From positions 124,001 through 188,000 of the forward strand of contig CABXCS010000001.1 in the NCBI GenBank assembly GCA_902510755.1: a DNA stretch of 64,000 nt, given 5' to 3'. Each line of letters begins with the position of its first letter. Positions within the stretch are counted from its first letter, which is position 1. Origin of the DNA: an uncultured Woeseiaceae bacterium. Its GTDB lineage: Bacteria > Pseudomonadota > Gammaproteobacteria > Steroidobacterales > Woeseiaceae. Position numbers and translations under genes: made by a program. The notes beneath the pieces were generated by a model. It was not told where the DNA came from. It searched no databases and saw only the letters and a list, made by a program, of their open reading frames with translations. Of the stretch, positions 20,008-29,840 are shown piece after piece.

Positions 20008-21163
20008 TTGATTGAAGTGCCGCGACAGATGGCAGTGTTTTTCCTTCAATATACTCTAAAAAAGCGCCCCCGCCTGTCGATATATATGACATATCATGGG
20101 CAATTTGATACTTCTCTATTGCTGCTAGTGTATCACCTCCTCCAGCTGCTGAGAATGCATCACTGGCAGCAATTGCTTTAGCAATCCTCTCAGTACCTGA
20201 GCCAAACTGGTCAAATTCAAATACACCCAATGGACCATTCCATATTATAGTTTTAGAATTTTCAATTATTTTGGAATATTTATTTGCAGTTTTAGGGCCA
20301 ATATCTAGGATCAGATCATCATCCTCAATATCATCAATTGATTTATTAATTGCTAAAGCATCCTCATGGAAGTTTTTTGCAACCACAACATCTTCAATCT
20401 CTGGTATCTCACACTTTCCTTTTGCATTTGATTTTATCTCCCGAGCTACATCCAACATTCCTTCTTCATGTAGTGAATTCCCAATTTTTTTTCCCGCCGC
20501 TTTAATAAAAGTATTCGCAATACCACCACCTAGAATTAAATAATCAACCATTTCTCCGAGTGATTTAATGACTTCTAGCTTTGTAGAAATTTTTGATCCG
20601 CCAACGATAGCAATAATTGGTTTTTCAGATTGTCTAAAACTCAATTCTAGAGAATCAAGTTCTTTTGATAAAAGTGGTCCCGCACAGGATAATTTTGCAA
20701 ATTTTATGACGCCATATGTGCTGGCATGCGCTCTATGAGCACATGCGAATGCGTCCATTACAAAAATATCGCATAACTTTGCCATTTGCTTAGCTAATAA
20801 ATCATTATTTTTCTTTTCGCCTACTTCGAACCTGACATTTTCCAGCAATGCAATACTTCCCTGAGGAATATCTACTCCATTTTTCCAGTTCGCTATAAAT
20901 TGAACATTTTTCGAAATCAGCTTAGCTAAATGTTTTGCGATCGGCTTGAGTGAAAACTCAGAATCAAATTGACCTTCCTCTGGTCTCCCCATATGTGACA
21001 TTATGAGGATAGTACATTTTGATTCTATCGCTAATCTCAAAGTTGGTAGTATTGCTCGAATCCTTATGTCACTGGTAATTTCTCCATTTACAATAGGAAC
21101 ATTTAAATCCTCCCTGATAAGAATTCTTTTTCCAGTTAAATCCAGATCTTTCATGGTCATCAT
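20000..21163 (-). CDS. pgk: Phosphoglycerate kinase
   Basis: Pgk interconverts 1,3-bisphosphoglycerate and ADP with 3-phosphoglycerate and ATP. Signature regions are KRILIREDLNVP near the N terminus, SHMGRP, the hinge GGSKISTKLEVI, and the nucleotide loop GGGDTLAAIEKY followed by STGGGAFLEYIEGKTLPSV. I place the start at the ATG at 21163, preceded by an AGTGAG ribosome site, giving 387 residues; an upstream TTG at 21184 and a second ATG at 21160 are alternatives. It follows gap after a 50-bp spacer holding an inverted repeat. Confidence 0.96.
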   Translation of the reverse strand: MMTMKDLDLTGKRILIREDLNVPIVNGEITSDIRIRAILPTLRLAIESKCTILIMSHMGRPEEGQFDSEFSLKPIAKHLAKLISKNVQFIANWKNGVDIPQGSIALLENVRFEVGEKKNNDLLAKQMAKLCDIFVMDAFACAHRAHASTYGVIKFAKLSCAGPLLSKELDSLELSFRQSEKPIIAIVGGSKISTKLEVIKSLGEMVDYLILGGGIANTFIKAAGKKIGNSLHEEGMLDVAREIKSNAKGKCEIPEIEDVVVAKNFHEDALAINKSIDDIEDDDLILDIGPKTANKYSKIIENSKTIIWNGPLGVFEFDQFGSGTERIAKAIAASDAFSAAGGGDTLAAIEKYQIAHDMSYISTGGGAFLEYIEGKTLPSVAALQSIK

Positions 21164-21180
21164 ATGCAAAAACTCACTTA

Positions 21181-21222
21181 GCAAAATAACCTATAAAACT
21201 GAGGTGATTTTAATTATTTTGC
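21181..21222. repeat. Inverted repeat at the gap-pgk junction
   Basis: Perfect 9-bp arms GCAAAATAA (21181-21189) and TTATTTTGC (21214-21222) enclose 24 bases. One arm overlaps the gap stop codon; the other lies at the beginning of the pgk leader. In a gap-pgk transcript this would form a stem-loop, plausibly an RNA processing or stability element. There is no T-run, so it is not an obvious terminator. Confidence 0.35.
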
Positions 21223-22227
21223 ATTTATCAACGCTAATGTTGTGTCCAACATCCGGCACGAAAATCCCCATTCATTATCATACCAAGCGATAGCTTTTAC
21301 TAGGGATCCTTGCATGACTTTTGTCAAGGTCGAATCATAAATAGTCGAAGCGGGATTATGGTTAAAATCAATAGAAACTAGTGGCTCATCGCAATAATCC
21401 AGGACTCCAGTCAATTTATTATTACTTGCTTCGTACATAACCTGATTAATTTCCTCTACTGTAGTATTTCTTTCTGCTACAAAACTTAATACAACAGAAG
21501 ACACATTAAGAGTAGGAACGCGCATAGCGAACCCATCAAGTCGACCATTAAGCTCAGGTATTACAAGTCCCAATCCTTTAGTTGCCCCAGTTTTTGTGGG
21601 GATTTGTGACATGGCTGCTGCCCTACCTCGACGTGGATCTGGATGATAAATATCACTCAGAACTTGGTCATTCGTGTAAGAATGGATGGTAGTCATGAGG
21701 CCATGCCGTACACCAATCTTTTCATGCAATGGCTTAATGAGTGGCGCAAGACAGTTAGTTGTGCAGGAAGCATTAGAGATTATTGTATGCTCCTTTTTTA
21801 AAATATCATGATTAACTCCATACACAATTGTGGCATCCATTTCACTTGCGGGTGATGAAATTATTACTTTCTTCGCTCCTGCTTGTATGTGTTTATGTGC
21901 TGATTCATAGGATCTGAAAGAACCTGTACATTCAAGAACGACATCCACCTCAAGATCCAACCATGGTAAATTTAATGGATCACGATCATAGACCATTCTT
22001 ACCCTATCCCCATTTACAATGATTGATTCACCATCTATTTCAACTTCACCAGAAAATCTGCCATGAGCTGTATCATTTTTGAAGAGATGCGCATGATTTT
22101 TCGCTTCGCCTCGGCAATTAATAGCTACAATCTCAATATCTTTACGTTTTCCAGATTCGTAAAGTGCGCGCATTACATTTCTTCCAATACGGCCAAATCC
22201 ATTAATTGCAACTTTGATAGTCATCAA
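21214..22227 (-). CDS. gap: Type I glyceraldehyde-3-phosphate dehydrogenase
   Basis: A 337-residue GAPDH. It has the Rossmann motif [15 protein letters not shown], the catalytic loop [13 protein letters not shown] with the active Cys at about residue 154, and the conserved S-loop region [29 protein letters not shown]. The C terminus includes [13 protein letters not shown]. The Asp typical of NAD-specific enzymes at the end of beta-2 is replaced by Asn (IVAINCRG), so NADP use or dual specificity is possible. It sits between tkt and pgk, an order shared with Calvin-cycle and pentose-phosphate clusters, although no RuBisCO is seen here. Confidence 0.96.
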   Translation of the reverse strand: MMTIKVAINGFGRIGRNVMRALYESGKRKDIEIVAINCRGEAKNHAHLFKNDTAHGRFSGEVEIDGESIIVNGDRVRMVYDRDPLNLPWLDLEVDVVLECTGSFRSYESAHKHIQAGAKKVIISSPASEMDATIVYGVNHDILKKEHTIISNASCTTNCLAPLIKPLHEKIGVRHGLMTTIHSYTNDQVLSDIYHPDPRRGRAAAMSQIPTKTGATKGLGLVIPELNGRLDGFAMRVPTLNVSSVVLSFVAERNTTVEEINQVMYEASNNKLTGVLDYCDEPLVSIDFNHNPASTIYDSTLTKVMQGSLVKAIAWYDNEWGFSCRMLDTTLALINAK

Positions 22228-22266
22228 ATCTCCTAAATCATATTAAAAATGTTTTTAAATCTTAGC

Positions 22267-24294
22267 TCAGATACCAATTAAGGATTTTGCTTTTGCAACT
22301 ATGTTATCAGCACTAAAACCAAAATACTCAAAAAGCTCATCTGCTGGAGCAGACAAACCAAATTGATCAATCCCAATCACTGCACCATTTGAACTTAGGT
22401 ATCGCCACCAAAAATCTGTAACGCCGGCTTCGATAGCCAGTCTGTTAACACAGTCACTTGGTAATACGCTTGATTTATATTCCTCATCTTGCTCGTCAAA
22501 TAAATCAGTACAAGGCATAGATACAACCCGAACTTTAACTCCATATTCAATTAATTTCTTAGCTGCTTCAATAGTAATGAAAACCTCTGAGCCAGTAGCG
22601 ATAAGAATGATATCTGGAGCATCATTTGAATCAAATAGAATATATCCACCCTTAGCAATATTCTCTATCTGTATTCCCGCTCTATTCTGATGGGGGAGTT
22701 TTTGTCGTGTTAAAATTAAACTTGTTGGCCCTTTACTTCTCTGGATGGCATCTTGCCATGAAATTAATGTTTCTACTGCATCACACGGCCGCCATACTCG
22801 CATATTTGGCATAATTCTTAAGCTCGATACATGCTCTATGGGCTGATGAGTCGGGCCATCTTCACCCAAGCCGATAGAATCATGGGTATATACAAAGATA
22901 TTTTGAAGCTTCATTAATGCTGCCATTCTTAGGGCATTACGAGCATAATCAGAAAAGGTTAAAAATGTTCCCGAATAAGGAATAATTCCGCCATGAAGAG
23001 TCATTCCATTACCAATAGCAGACATCCCAAATTCTCGAACTCCAAAGTTTAGATAGTTAGCACTAGGATTGCTCTCATCAAAAATCACAGAAGTATCATG
23101 CTTGGTCAAATTAGAACCAGTTAAATCTGCGGAACCACCAATCATTTCAGGCAAATATGGTGCAAGTTTATTTAATGCCAATAGTGATGATTGCCTTGTA
23201 GCTAGATCAAGAGCTTCTTCATTAACCTCCAAAATTGCTTTTTCTGAGATCTCACTCCAGTCATCTGGAAGTCTATTTTGCATCCTTCTTTCAAGCTCGA
23301 CTCCCAATTCTGGATATGATTTATTATACTGTGATAATAAATTATTCCATGACTCTTCGGTCTTTTGTCCCTTCTTCGATGCATTCCATGCATTCAAAAT
23401 ATCGCTTGGCACTTCAAAAGCAGCATGGTTCCAGCCAAGCGCCTTTTTGGTTGCGACTATTTCTTCTTCGCCTAATGGTGCGCCATGCGAACTAGCCGAA
23501 CCTTCTTTGCTTGGAGAGCCATACCCTATCTTTGTTCTACAACAGATCAATGAAGGTCGATTTTTATCAATTATTGCTTCTGATATAGCTTCAGATACGG
23601 CTTCAGAATCATGACCATCGACATCGGGAATAACCTGCCATCCATAAGATTCAAAGCGCTTAACAGTGTTATCTGTAAACCATCCATTCACCTCTCCATC
23701 AATTGAAATGCCATTATCATCATAGAAGCAGATCAATTTTCCAAGTTTCCAAGTACCTGCCAGAGAGCAAGCCTCATGTGAGATCCCCTCCATCAAACAA
23801 CCATCACCAGCAAAAACCCAAGTACGATGATTAATAATATCCATATCAGATTTATTAAATGTTGCTGCAAGTATTTTCTCAGCAAGAGCCATGCCAACCG
23901 CATTAGTGATTCCTTGTCCTAATGGACCGGTTGTAGTTTCAATTCCAATCTCTGGTTCTCGCTCAGGATGACCTGCAGTAATCTGATCGAATTGCCTAAA
24001 ATTTTTAATCTGATCCAAAGTTAGTGGATAGCCACTTAAATAAAGCAAGCTATACAAAAGCATCGATCCATGACCATTGGACAGAACGAATCGATCTCTA
24101 TTGATCCATTGTGGATTATTGGGGTTGTGTACCAAATAATCATTCCAGAGAACTTCAGCTATATCTGCCATTCCCATTGGCATTCCAGGGTGACCAGAAT
24201 TTGCTTGCTGAACAGCATCCATACTTAGCACCCTGATAGCATTTGCTAGCTTACGTCGAGGGCAATTAGTCTCTGAATTTTGATCATTTGGCAT
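22267..24294 (-). CDS. tkt: Transketolase
   Basis: A 675-residue thiamine-diphosphate enzyme that moves two-carbon units between sugar phosphates. Motifs seen: [33 protein letters not shown], the TPP site [13 protein letters not shown] ending in the magnesium-binding [11 protein letters not shown], and the pyrimidine domain [19 protein letters not shown] with [19 protein letters not shown]. It is the first gene of tkt-gap-pgk with an AAGGA ribosome site 6 bp before the ATG. The leader region is shared with divergent metK. Confidence 0.97.
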   Translation of the reverse strand: MPNDQNSETNCPRRKLANAIRVLSMDAVQQANSGHPGMPMGMADIAEVLWNDYLVHNPNNPQWINRDRFVLSNGHGSMLLYSLLYLSGYPLTLDQIKNFRQFDQITAGHPEREPEIGIETTTGPLGQGITNAVGMALAEKILAATFNKSDMDIINHRTWVFAGDGCLMEGISHEACSLAGTWKLGKLICFYDDNGISIDGEVNGWFTDNTVKRFESYGWQVIPDVDGHDSEAVSEAISEAIIDKNRPSLICCRTKIGYGSPSKEGSASSHGAPLGEEEIVATKKALGWNHAAFEVPSDILNAWNASKKGQKTEESWNNLLSQYNKSYPELGVELERRMQNRLPDDWSEISEKAILEVNEEALDLATRQSSLLALNKLAPYLPEMIGGSADLTGSNLTKHDTSVIFDESNPSANYLNFGVREFGMSAIGNGMTLHGGIIPYSGTFLTFSDYARNALRMAALMKLQNIFVYTHDSIGLGEDGPTHQPIEHVSSLRIMPNMRVWRPCDAVETLISWQDAIQRSKGPTSLILTRQKLPHQNRAGIQIENIAKGGYILFDSNDAPDIILIATGSEVFITIEAAKKLIEYGVKVRVVSMPCTDLFDEQDEEYKSSVLPSDCVNRLAIEAGVTDFWWRYLSSNGAVIGIDQFGLSAPADELFEYFGFSADNIVAKAKSLIGI

Positions 24295-24354
24295 AAGAAT
24301 CCTTAATGAGATATAATGATATGTTAATTAAAAAAAAATTAATTATTATGAGTA

Positions 24355-24405
24355 TTTTGCTGATTTAAGAGCAAGGTCGCAAGGAACATTTTAAAAAAAT
24401 TGTTC
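24355..24405 (+). ncRNA. Candidate SAM-II/SAM-V-like riboswitch pseudoknot in the metK leader
   Basis: About 110 bp before metK the plus strand can fold as an H-type pseudoknot. P1 pairs TTTTGC (24355-24360) with GCAAGG (24379-24384), including two G-U pairs. P2 pairs GAGCAA (24369-24374) in the P1 loop with TTGTTC (24400-24405). The first loop is TGATTTAA, which preceded by GC gives the GCTGATTTAA string I recall from SAM-II aptamers, and the last loop is A-rich. The canonical GCUAAA 3' element is not evident, and no terminator follows. A competing hairpin pairs GAACA (24384-24388) with TGTTC (24401-24405). Confidence 0.4.
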
Positions 24406-24515
24406 AGGTTAATATGTATTATTAAAAAATTAATAGCGATACAGTTTGAAACATTAAAAATCAACATTATTAACTAATCACGTATATCATCAATCTCAAT
24501 AACAAAGAGGTACTT

Positions 24516-25670
24516 ATGAGTCATTCTTACTTGTTTACATCTGAATCAGTATCTGAAGGTCATCCTGATAAAATTTCTGATCAAATATCAGATGCTATAT
24601 TAGATGCCATTATCAAACATGACCAATCAGCGCGAGTAGCTTGTGAAACAATGGTTAAAACAGGGATGGCAATTGTTGCTGGCGAGGTTACAACTGATGC
24701 AATAATTGATGTAGAAGAAATAGTTCGCAAAACAATTGTTGATATTGGCTATACGGACTCCGATATGGGCTTTGATGGAAAGACCTGTGCTGTAATGAAT
24801 GCACTTGGAAAACAATCGCCAGACATCGCTCAAGGAGTAGATAGGTCGAACCCGGAAGATCAAGGAGCAGGAGATCAAGGTTTAATGTTTGGATACGCTA
24901 CAAATGAAACTGATGTATTAATGCCCGCTCCGATTACCTTAGCGCATAACCTTGTTCGAAAACATGCCGAGGTTAGAAAAGCTGGTATCCTCTCATGGTT
25001 AAGACCTGATTCAAAAAGCCAGGTAACATTTGTTTATGAGAATAATCAACCAATCGGAATAGATGCTGTAGTTTTATCAACTCAACATCATGCAGATGTT
25101 AAAATGACCGATCTAAAAGAGGGTGTGATGGAGGAGATAATCAAACCAATCATTCCTACTCAGTGGATAAATGAAAAAACAAAATATCATATCAATCCAA
25201 CTGGTCGATTCGAAGTGGGTGGTCCAATGGGAGATTGTGGTTTAACTGGAAGAAAAATCATCGTAGACACTTATGGTGGATCAGCCAGACACGGAGGGGG
25301 AGCCTTCTCCGGCAAGGATCCGTCTAAAGTAGATCGCTCAGCAGCCTATGCTTGCCGATATGTGGCAAAGAATATAGTTGCAGCCGGCATCGCAGAGCGC
25401 TGTGAGATTCAGGTATCCTACGCAATAGGAGTTGCTGAGCCTACCTCTATCAGTGTGAATACATTTGGTACCAGTAAAGTCAGTGAAGATAAACTTATCA
25501 ATTTGATTAATGAAAAGTTTGATCTAAGACCTTATGGGATCCTTAAAATGCTGGATTTATTAAAACCAATCTACCAACCAACAGCAGCATACGGTCATTT
25601 TGGAAGAAATGACATTGATCTTAGTTGGGAGAATACTAACAAAGCTGAAGAACTCAGAAATTCATTTTAA
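24516..25670 (+). CDS. metK: S-adenosylmethionine synthetase MetK
   Basis: MetK makes S-adenosylmethionine from methionine and ATP. The 384-residue protein has the N-terminal [24 protein letters not shown] with the ATP-binding His, the flexible-loop region around residues 98-115 ([10 protein letters not shown]), and the phosphate loop [26 protein letters not shown] sits 5-6 nt before the ATG. It is followed 18 bp later by ahcY, so synthesis of SAM and clearing of its product SAH are probably coexpressed. The leader may be SAM-responsive (see the pseudoknot entry). Confidence 0.98.
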   Translation: MSHSYLFTSESVSEGHPDKISDQISDAILDAIIKHDQSARVACETMVKTGMAIVAGEVTTDAIIDVEEIVRKTIVDIGYTDSDMGFDGKTCAVMNALGKQSPDIAQGVDRSNPEDQGAGDQGLMFGYATNETDVLMPAPITLAHNLVRKHAEVRKAGILSWLRPDSKSQVTFVYENNQPIGIDAVVLSTQHHADVKMTDLKEGVMEEIIKPIIPTQWINEKTKYHINPTGRFEVGGPMGDCGLTGRKIIVDTYGGSARHGGGAFSGKDPSKVDRSAAYACRYVAKNIVAAGIAERCEIQVSYAIGVAEPTSISVNTFGTSKVSEDKLINLINEKFDLRPYGILKMLDLLKPIYQPTAAYGHFGRNDIDLSWENTNKAEELRNSF

Positions 25671-25688
25671 ATAAAAAAGGAGACTGCC

Positions 25689-27077
25689 GTGGCTACTGAA
25701 GCTGTTGCAATAAATAAAAATAAAGATGACTTCAAAGTAGCTGATATTTCATTGGCTTCATGGGGAAGAAAAGAAATTTCAATAGCAGAAACTGAAATGC
25801 CTGCTCTTATGACACTAAGAAAGAAATACCATGCCGAACAACCATTAAAAGATGCTCGAATTCTAGGTTGCATTCACATGACTATTCAAACTGCTGTTTT
25901 AATTGAAACTCTTGAATCACTGGGAGCAGAAGTTCGTTGGACATCTTGTAACATCTTCTCCACGCAAGATCATGCCGCAGCAGCAATAGCGGCTAATGGT
26001 ACTCCTGTTTATGCTTGGAAAGGTGAAACAGAGGAAGAGTATGAGTGGTGCTTAGAACAACAGGTATTGAAAGATGGAAAGCCTTGGAACGCAAATATGA
26101 TTCTTGACGATGGTGGAGATCTAACCGCATTACTTCATCAAAAATATCCACAAGTACTCGATGCTGTTCATGGAATTACTGAAGAAACAACAACTGGTGT
26201 TCACCGCCTATATGAAATGCTTGAGTCTGGTGAATTGAAAGTTCCAGCCATTAATGTAAATGATTCAGTTACTAAATCAAAATGTGATAATAAGTATGGT
26301 TGCAGACACAGTCTTAGTGATGCAATTAAACGTGCAACAGATCATCTATTGATGGGGAAAAAAGCGGTAGTTGTTGGTTATGGTGACGTAGGGAAAGGTT
26401 CAGCACAATCACTTAGGCAAGAAGGTATGATTGTCAAGGTGACTGAAATTGATCCGATCTGTGCTATGCAAGCTTGCCTAGATGGATTCGAAGTAGTTTC
26501 TACATTCAAAGAAGGTGATGCTGCTAAAGGAATCAATGTTGAATTACTTGAAAGTACTGACATGCTTGTAACCAGCACAGGCAACTATAACGTATGTGAC
26601 GCGGATGTACTTGCCTCATTAAAGAGTGGTTGTGTGGTTTGTAATATTGGGCATTTTGATAATGAAATTGATACGGCTTTCATGCGTGATAAATGGGAAT
26701 GGGAAGAAATCAAACCACAAGTTCATAAAATATATCGAGACAAAAAGAAAAATGATCATCTTTTGTTATTAGCGGAAGGTCGATTAGTTAATCTAGGAAA
26801 TGCAACTGGTCACCCAAGCCGGATTATGGACGGGTCATTCGCTAATCAGGTGCTTGCTCAAATTGAATTATATGGACGCAAATTTGCTGATCAGGATAGT
26901 GCGACAAAATCAAAATCATTACAGGTGGAAATTCTTCCTAAACATTTGGACGAAGAAGTCGCTAATTGTATGGTAATTGGCTTTGGTGGGGTGATGACCA
27001 AATTATCTCAAGAACAAGCCGATTATATTGGTGTGAAAAAAGAAGGACCTTACAAGCCTGAATATTATCGATACTGA
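25689..27077 (+). CDS. ahcY: S-adenosylhomocysteine hydrolase
   Basis: AhcY splits S-adenosylhomocysteine into adenosine and homocysteine using bound NAD. The 462-residue length is normal for the proteobacterial long form that includes an extra loop (about residues 140-180). Motifs: AGCIH variant [35 protein letters not shown], the NAD site [15 protein letters not shown], and the C-terminal KPEYYRY that closes over the neighbouring subunit's cofactor. It starts with GTG, with an AAGGAG ribosome site 9 nt upstream. No metF or metH is adjacent. Confidence 0.98.
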   Translation: MATEAVAINKNKDDFKVADISLASWGRKEISIAETEMPALMTLRKKYHAEQPLKDARILGCIHMTIQTAVLIETLESLGAEVRWTSCNIFSTQDHAAAAIAANGTPVYAWKGETEEEYEWCLEQQVLKDGKPWNANMILDDGGDLTALLHQKYPQVLDAVHGITEETTTGVHRLYEMLESGELKVPAINVNDSVTKSKCDNKYGCRHSLSDAIKRATDHLLMGKKAVVVGYGDVGKGSAQSLRQEGMIVKVTEIDPICAMQACLDGFEVVSTFKEGDAAKGINVELLESTDMLVTSTGNYNVCDADVLASLKSGCVVCNIGHFDNEIDTAFMRDKWEWEEIKPQVHKIYRDKKKNDHLLLLAEGRLVNLGNATGHPSRIMDGSFANQVLAQIELYGRKFADQDSATKSKSLQVEILPKHLDEEVANCMVIGFGGVMTKLSQEQADYIGVKKEGPYKPEYYRY

Positions 27078-27082
27078 TGGCT

Positions 27083-27116
27083 AAGCCACTAGGAGCTTAA
27101 AGGCTTCTGGGTGGTT
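27083..27116 (+). terminator. Imperfect hairpin after ahcY
   Basis: Just past the ahcY stop, CCAC and TAGGAGC can pair with GCTTCTG and GTGG (with G-U pairs and two single-base bulges), making about a 13-bp stem with a TTAAAG-type loop. The following bases are only moderately T-rich, so termination would be weak. It separates metK-ahcY from the cpdA-like gene. Confidence 0.4.
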
Positions 27117-27141
27117 GATTGTCATTAATTAAAGATTACCA

Positions 27142-27891
27142 TTGATTAAAATCATTCAAATTACTGATCCTCATTTACTCGAAGACCAAAATGACTCTTT
27201 TAGAGATGTAAAGCCTTTTGAAACCCTTAAATTAGTAATCGACCGTATAAAAAGATCAAACTGGGGTTGTGATATGGTTATAGCAACTGGAGATTTGACA
27301 CAAGATAATACCAAAGAGTCTTATATTCACTATATTAAATTACTAGAATCTCTGAATACTCCAATTTACTCAATACCTGGAAATCATGATAATAAAACTA
27401 TAATGCAGTCTGTCTTAAAAAAGCCATTATTTCATTATTGTGATGAGCTCGTAATGCATAACTGGTTAATTATTGGTATTGACAGCAGCAAAGAACATTC
27501 CCCAAGTGGTAATATCTCTCAGAGAGAACTTCAGAGATTAAAATCATCTATAAAATCAACTAATGCTAAATATATAATGATATATCTTCATCACCAACCG
27601 ATTAATATTAATAGTCGATGGATAGACGCCATCGGTCTTGAAAATAAAAATGAACTGTATGAAATCTTGAATAATAATAAGAAAATTAGGGCACTTTTTT
27701 TTGGTCATATCCATCAGTCAATAGAAATGCATTACGGGGATATTCAGGTCATCGGAACTCCATCAACCTGTCGGCAATTTAAGCCTAATAGTAATAGCTT
27801 TGCTATGGATAATTCACCGCCAGGATATAGAGAAATACAGCTAAATCAAAATGGTTCTATTGATACAAATGTTATTTGGCTTAACCAATAA
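27142..27891 (+). CDS. cpdA: CpdA-like 3',5'-cyclic-nucleotide phosphodiesterase (metallophosphoesterase)
   Basis: A 249-residue calcineurin-like metallophosphoesterase. All five metal/phosphate motifs are present in order: ITDPHLL (about 6-12), ATGDLTQD, PGNHDN, LHHQP and FGHIHQ. The spacing and the opening IIQITDPHLLEDQ match CpdA, the class III phosphodiesterase that lowers cAMP; whether this organism uses cAMP signalling cannot be seen here. The start is TTG (I find no closer ATG that keeps the first motif). It stands alone between ahcY and hemL. Confidence 0.82.
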   Translation: MIKIIQITDPHLLEDQNDSFRDVKPFETLKLVIDRIKRSNWGCDMVIATGDLTQDNTKESYIHYIKLLESLNTPIYSIPGNHDNKTIMQSVLKKPLFHYCDELVMHNWLIIGIDSSKEHSPSGNISQRELQRLKSSIKSTNAKYIMIYLHHQPININSRWIDAIGLENKNELYEILNNNKKIRALFFGHIHQSIEMHYGDIQVIGTPSTCRQFKPNSNSFAMDNSPPGYREIQLNQNGSIDTNVIWLNQ

Positions 27892-27941
27892 TTTTATGTT
27901 CCAATACAAACAATCTTGTACTAAATAATTATTCTAAAACT

Positions 27942-29210
27942 ATGGCACTATTTGAAGAGGCAAAAAAAGTAATAGCTGGGGGTGTTAATTCTCCAGCAAG
28001 ATCTTTTGGTGGAGTTGGTGGTGATCCAGTTTTCTTTAAGTCAGGTAAAGGTGCCTGGGTAAAAACAGAAGACGGGCGCGATATGATAGATTATGTTGGC
28101 TCATGGGGGCCACTAATTCTGGGACATGCCTACTCGCCTGTTATAAATGCCATAAAAGAGAGTGTAAATAATGGACTCAGTTTTGGTGCGCCAACAATAA
28201 TTGAGACAAAACTTGCCAATAAGGTTCGTGAATTCATACCATCAATGGAAAGAATTCGAATGGTCAGTACAGGAACAGAAGCAACTATGAGTGCTATTCG
28301 TCTAGCGAGGGGCTTTACAAAGCGCGATGTTATTATCAAATTCGAAGGTTGCTACCATGGACATTCTGACTCTTTGCTTATTAAAGCTGGGTCGGGTGCA
28401 TTAACTCATGGAGTTCCAAGTTCACCTGGCATTCCAAAGTCCTTAGCCAAAAAAACAATCACCCTTCCATTTAACGATACACAGCGTGTTAAGGATACTT
28501 TTAATTTAATGAGAGGCAAAATTGCTTGCGTCATTATGGAACCAGTGACTGGCAATATGAATATGATTATACCGAGTCCTGGCTTTTTAGAGGCAATCAA
28601 AGAAGAGTGTGAAGCTTCCGGTGCAATATTGATATTTGATGAAGTGATGACTGGGTTTAGAGTAGCAAAAGGAGGAGCTCAGTCTATTTACAATATATCG
28701 CCTGATTTAACAACGTTAGGTAAAATCATTGGGGGTGGTTTACCAGCAGCTGCATTCGGTGGTCGTCAAGACATCATGTCTTATCTTGCTCCTGAAGGTC
28801 CTGTTTATCAAGCAGGAACATTATCTGGAAATCCTATAGCCATGCTTGCAGGATTAGTAACATTGGAATCTTTAGAAGAAAAGGACTTTTATAAAAGTCT
28901 TCATAATAAATGTGATCTACTGATGAATGGGATGCTGGAATTAGCAAACAATTATGATCTTCCACTTCAAGTTAATTACTTGGGTGGTATGTTTGGTTTT
29001 ACTTTTAATGAGAATGGACCAATTAAGAATTTTGAGGACATTACTAATTCAGATATAAACTTATTCAAACAATTTTTTCATGGGATGCTTGCAGAAAACA
29101 TCTATTTAGCTCCCTCCGCTTTTGAGGCTGGCTTTATCTCATCAGCACACACCAATAAAGAGATTAATTTGACACTGGATGCTACTGAGAAAGTATTTTC
29201 TTTATTGTAA
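27942..29210 (+). CDS. hemL: Glutamate-1-semialdehyde 2,1-aminomutase HemL
   Basis: HemL is the PLP enzyme that forms 5-aminolevulinate for haem and related tetrapyrroles through the C5 pathway. The 422-residue protein shows the family sequence ALFEEAKKVIAGGVNSPARSFGGVGG, the VSTGTEATMSAIRLARG motif, and the PLP Lys in DLTTLGKIIGGGLPAAAFGG. The beginning is a few residues shorter than in E. coli. Demand for haem here includes the bc1 complex. It converges on the Lon-domain gene with a 9-bp coding overlap. Confidence 0.97.
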   Translation: MALFEEAKKVIAGGVNSPARSFGGVGGDPVFFKSGKGAWVKTEDGRDMIDYVGSWGPLILGHAYSPVINAIKESVNNGLSFGAPTIIETKLANKVREFIPSMERIRMVSTGTEATMSAIRLARGFTKRDVIIKFEGCYHGHSDSLLIKAGSGALTHGVPSSPGIPKSLAKKTITLPFNDTQRVKDTFNLMRGKIACVIMEPVTGNMNMIIPSPGFLEAIKEECEASGAILIFDEVMTGFRVAKGGAQSIYNISPDLTTLGKIIGGGLPAAAFGGRQDIMSYLAPEGPVYQAGTLSGNPIAMLAGLVTLESLEEKDFYKSLHNKCDLLMNGMLELANNYDLPLQVNYLGGMFGFTFNENGPIKNFEDITNSDINLFKQFFHGMLAENIYLAPSAFEAGFISSAHTNKEINLTLDATEKVFSLL

Positions 29211-29807
29211 CATCAAATCATTCTTATCCTTGTGCATGGCCTGCGCCACAGATAAATAAGTATTAATTAATTCCAATCGATCGATGGGATCGCTAATCTC
29301 TAAAAATGTTTGTTTTTGTTTTATATCAATAGGTAAAATTTCAGCCAAGCGATTTCCAACCCAGGTTGCATCTTGATAATCTTTTTTTATATATTTGTAT
29401 GTATCCTCGAATTCATCGATCAAAGTTTCCAATAAAGAAACTAGAGACTCATAATTCTCTGGCACTATAGATTTTTCTTCTTTTGCAACCATTTCAATAG
29501 TTCCAACATTTAAGCCATTATCATCTTTAAAATTTTCTTTTATTATAAATTTACTGTCTCCAATTACAGTTAACCCTAAAATACCATCTGATCCTTTCGT
29601 CCAATCTACGATTCTTGCTAATGTTCCCAGATTACAAAAACCTTCTTCATTTGAACCAAAAGCTTGATTTGATAGGATAATACCGAACATTTTCTCAGAA
29701 TTTAAGCATGCGCTAACCATATCTAAATATCTTCTTTCAAAGATTCTCAACAAGAGCGGCCCATCAGGGTATAAAATTGTCTGTAATGGGAATAGAGGTA
29801 TTTTCAT
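29202..29807 (-). CDS. Lon N-terminal-domain protein (LON substrate-binding domain only)
   Basis: A 201-residue stand-alone LON domain without ATPase or protease parts. It begins KIPLFPLQTILYPDGPLLLRIFERRYLDM and contains GTLARIVDWTKGSDGILGLTVIGDSKF, matching the small proteins annotated as peptidase S16 or ATP-dependent protease La domain-containing. The role of these proteins is not established; a function in substrate recognition is inferred from Lon. It is 33 bp downstream of mpl on the same strand and overlaps the end of hemL on the opposite strand by 9 bp. Confidence 0.9.
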   Translation of the reverse strand: MKIPLFPLQTILYPDGPLLLRIFERRYLDMVSACLNSEKMFGIILSNQAFGSNEEGFCNLGTLARIVDWTKGSDGILGLTVIGDSKFIIKENFKDDNGLNVGTIEMVAKEEKSIVPENYESLVSLLETLIDEFEDTYKYIKKDYQDATWVGNRLAEILPIDIKQKQTFLEISDPIDRLELINTYLSVAQAMHKDKNDLMLQ

Positions 29808-29840
29808 TTTCGATCCAAAAAATTTAAGTTGTATTGATAG

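Noticed and set aside
22267-24294. A Calvin-cycle operon around tkt-gap-pgk.
   Set aside because: RuBisCO, phosphoribulokinase and CbbR are absent from the window; the order alone also occurs in heterotrophs.
24300-24350. A-rich inverted repeat TTAATT/AATTAA upstream of tkt as a terminator or operator.
   Set aside because: Composition is nearly all A/T, so such pairing is expected by chance.
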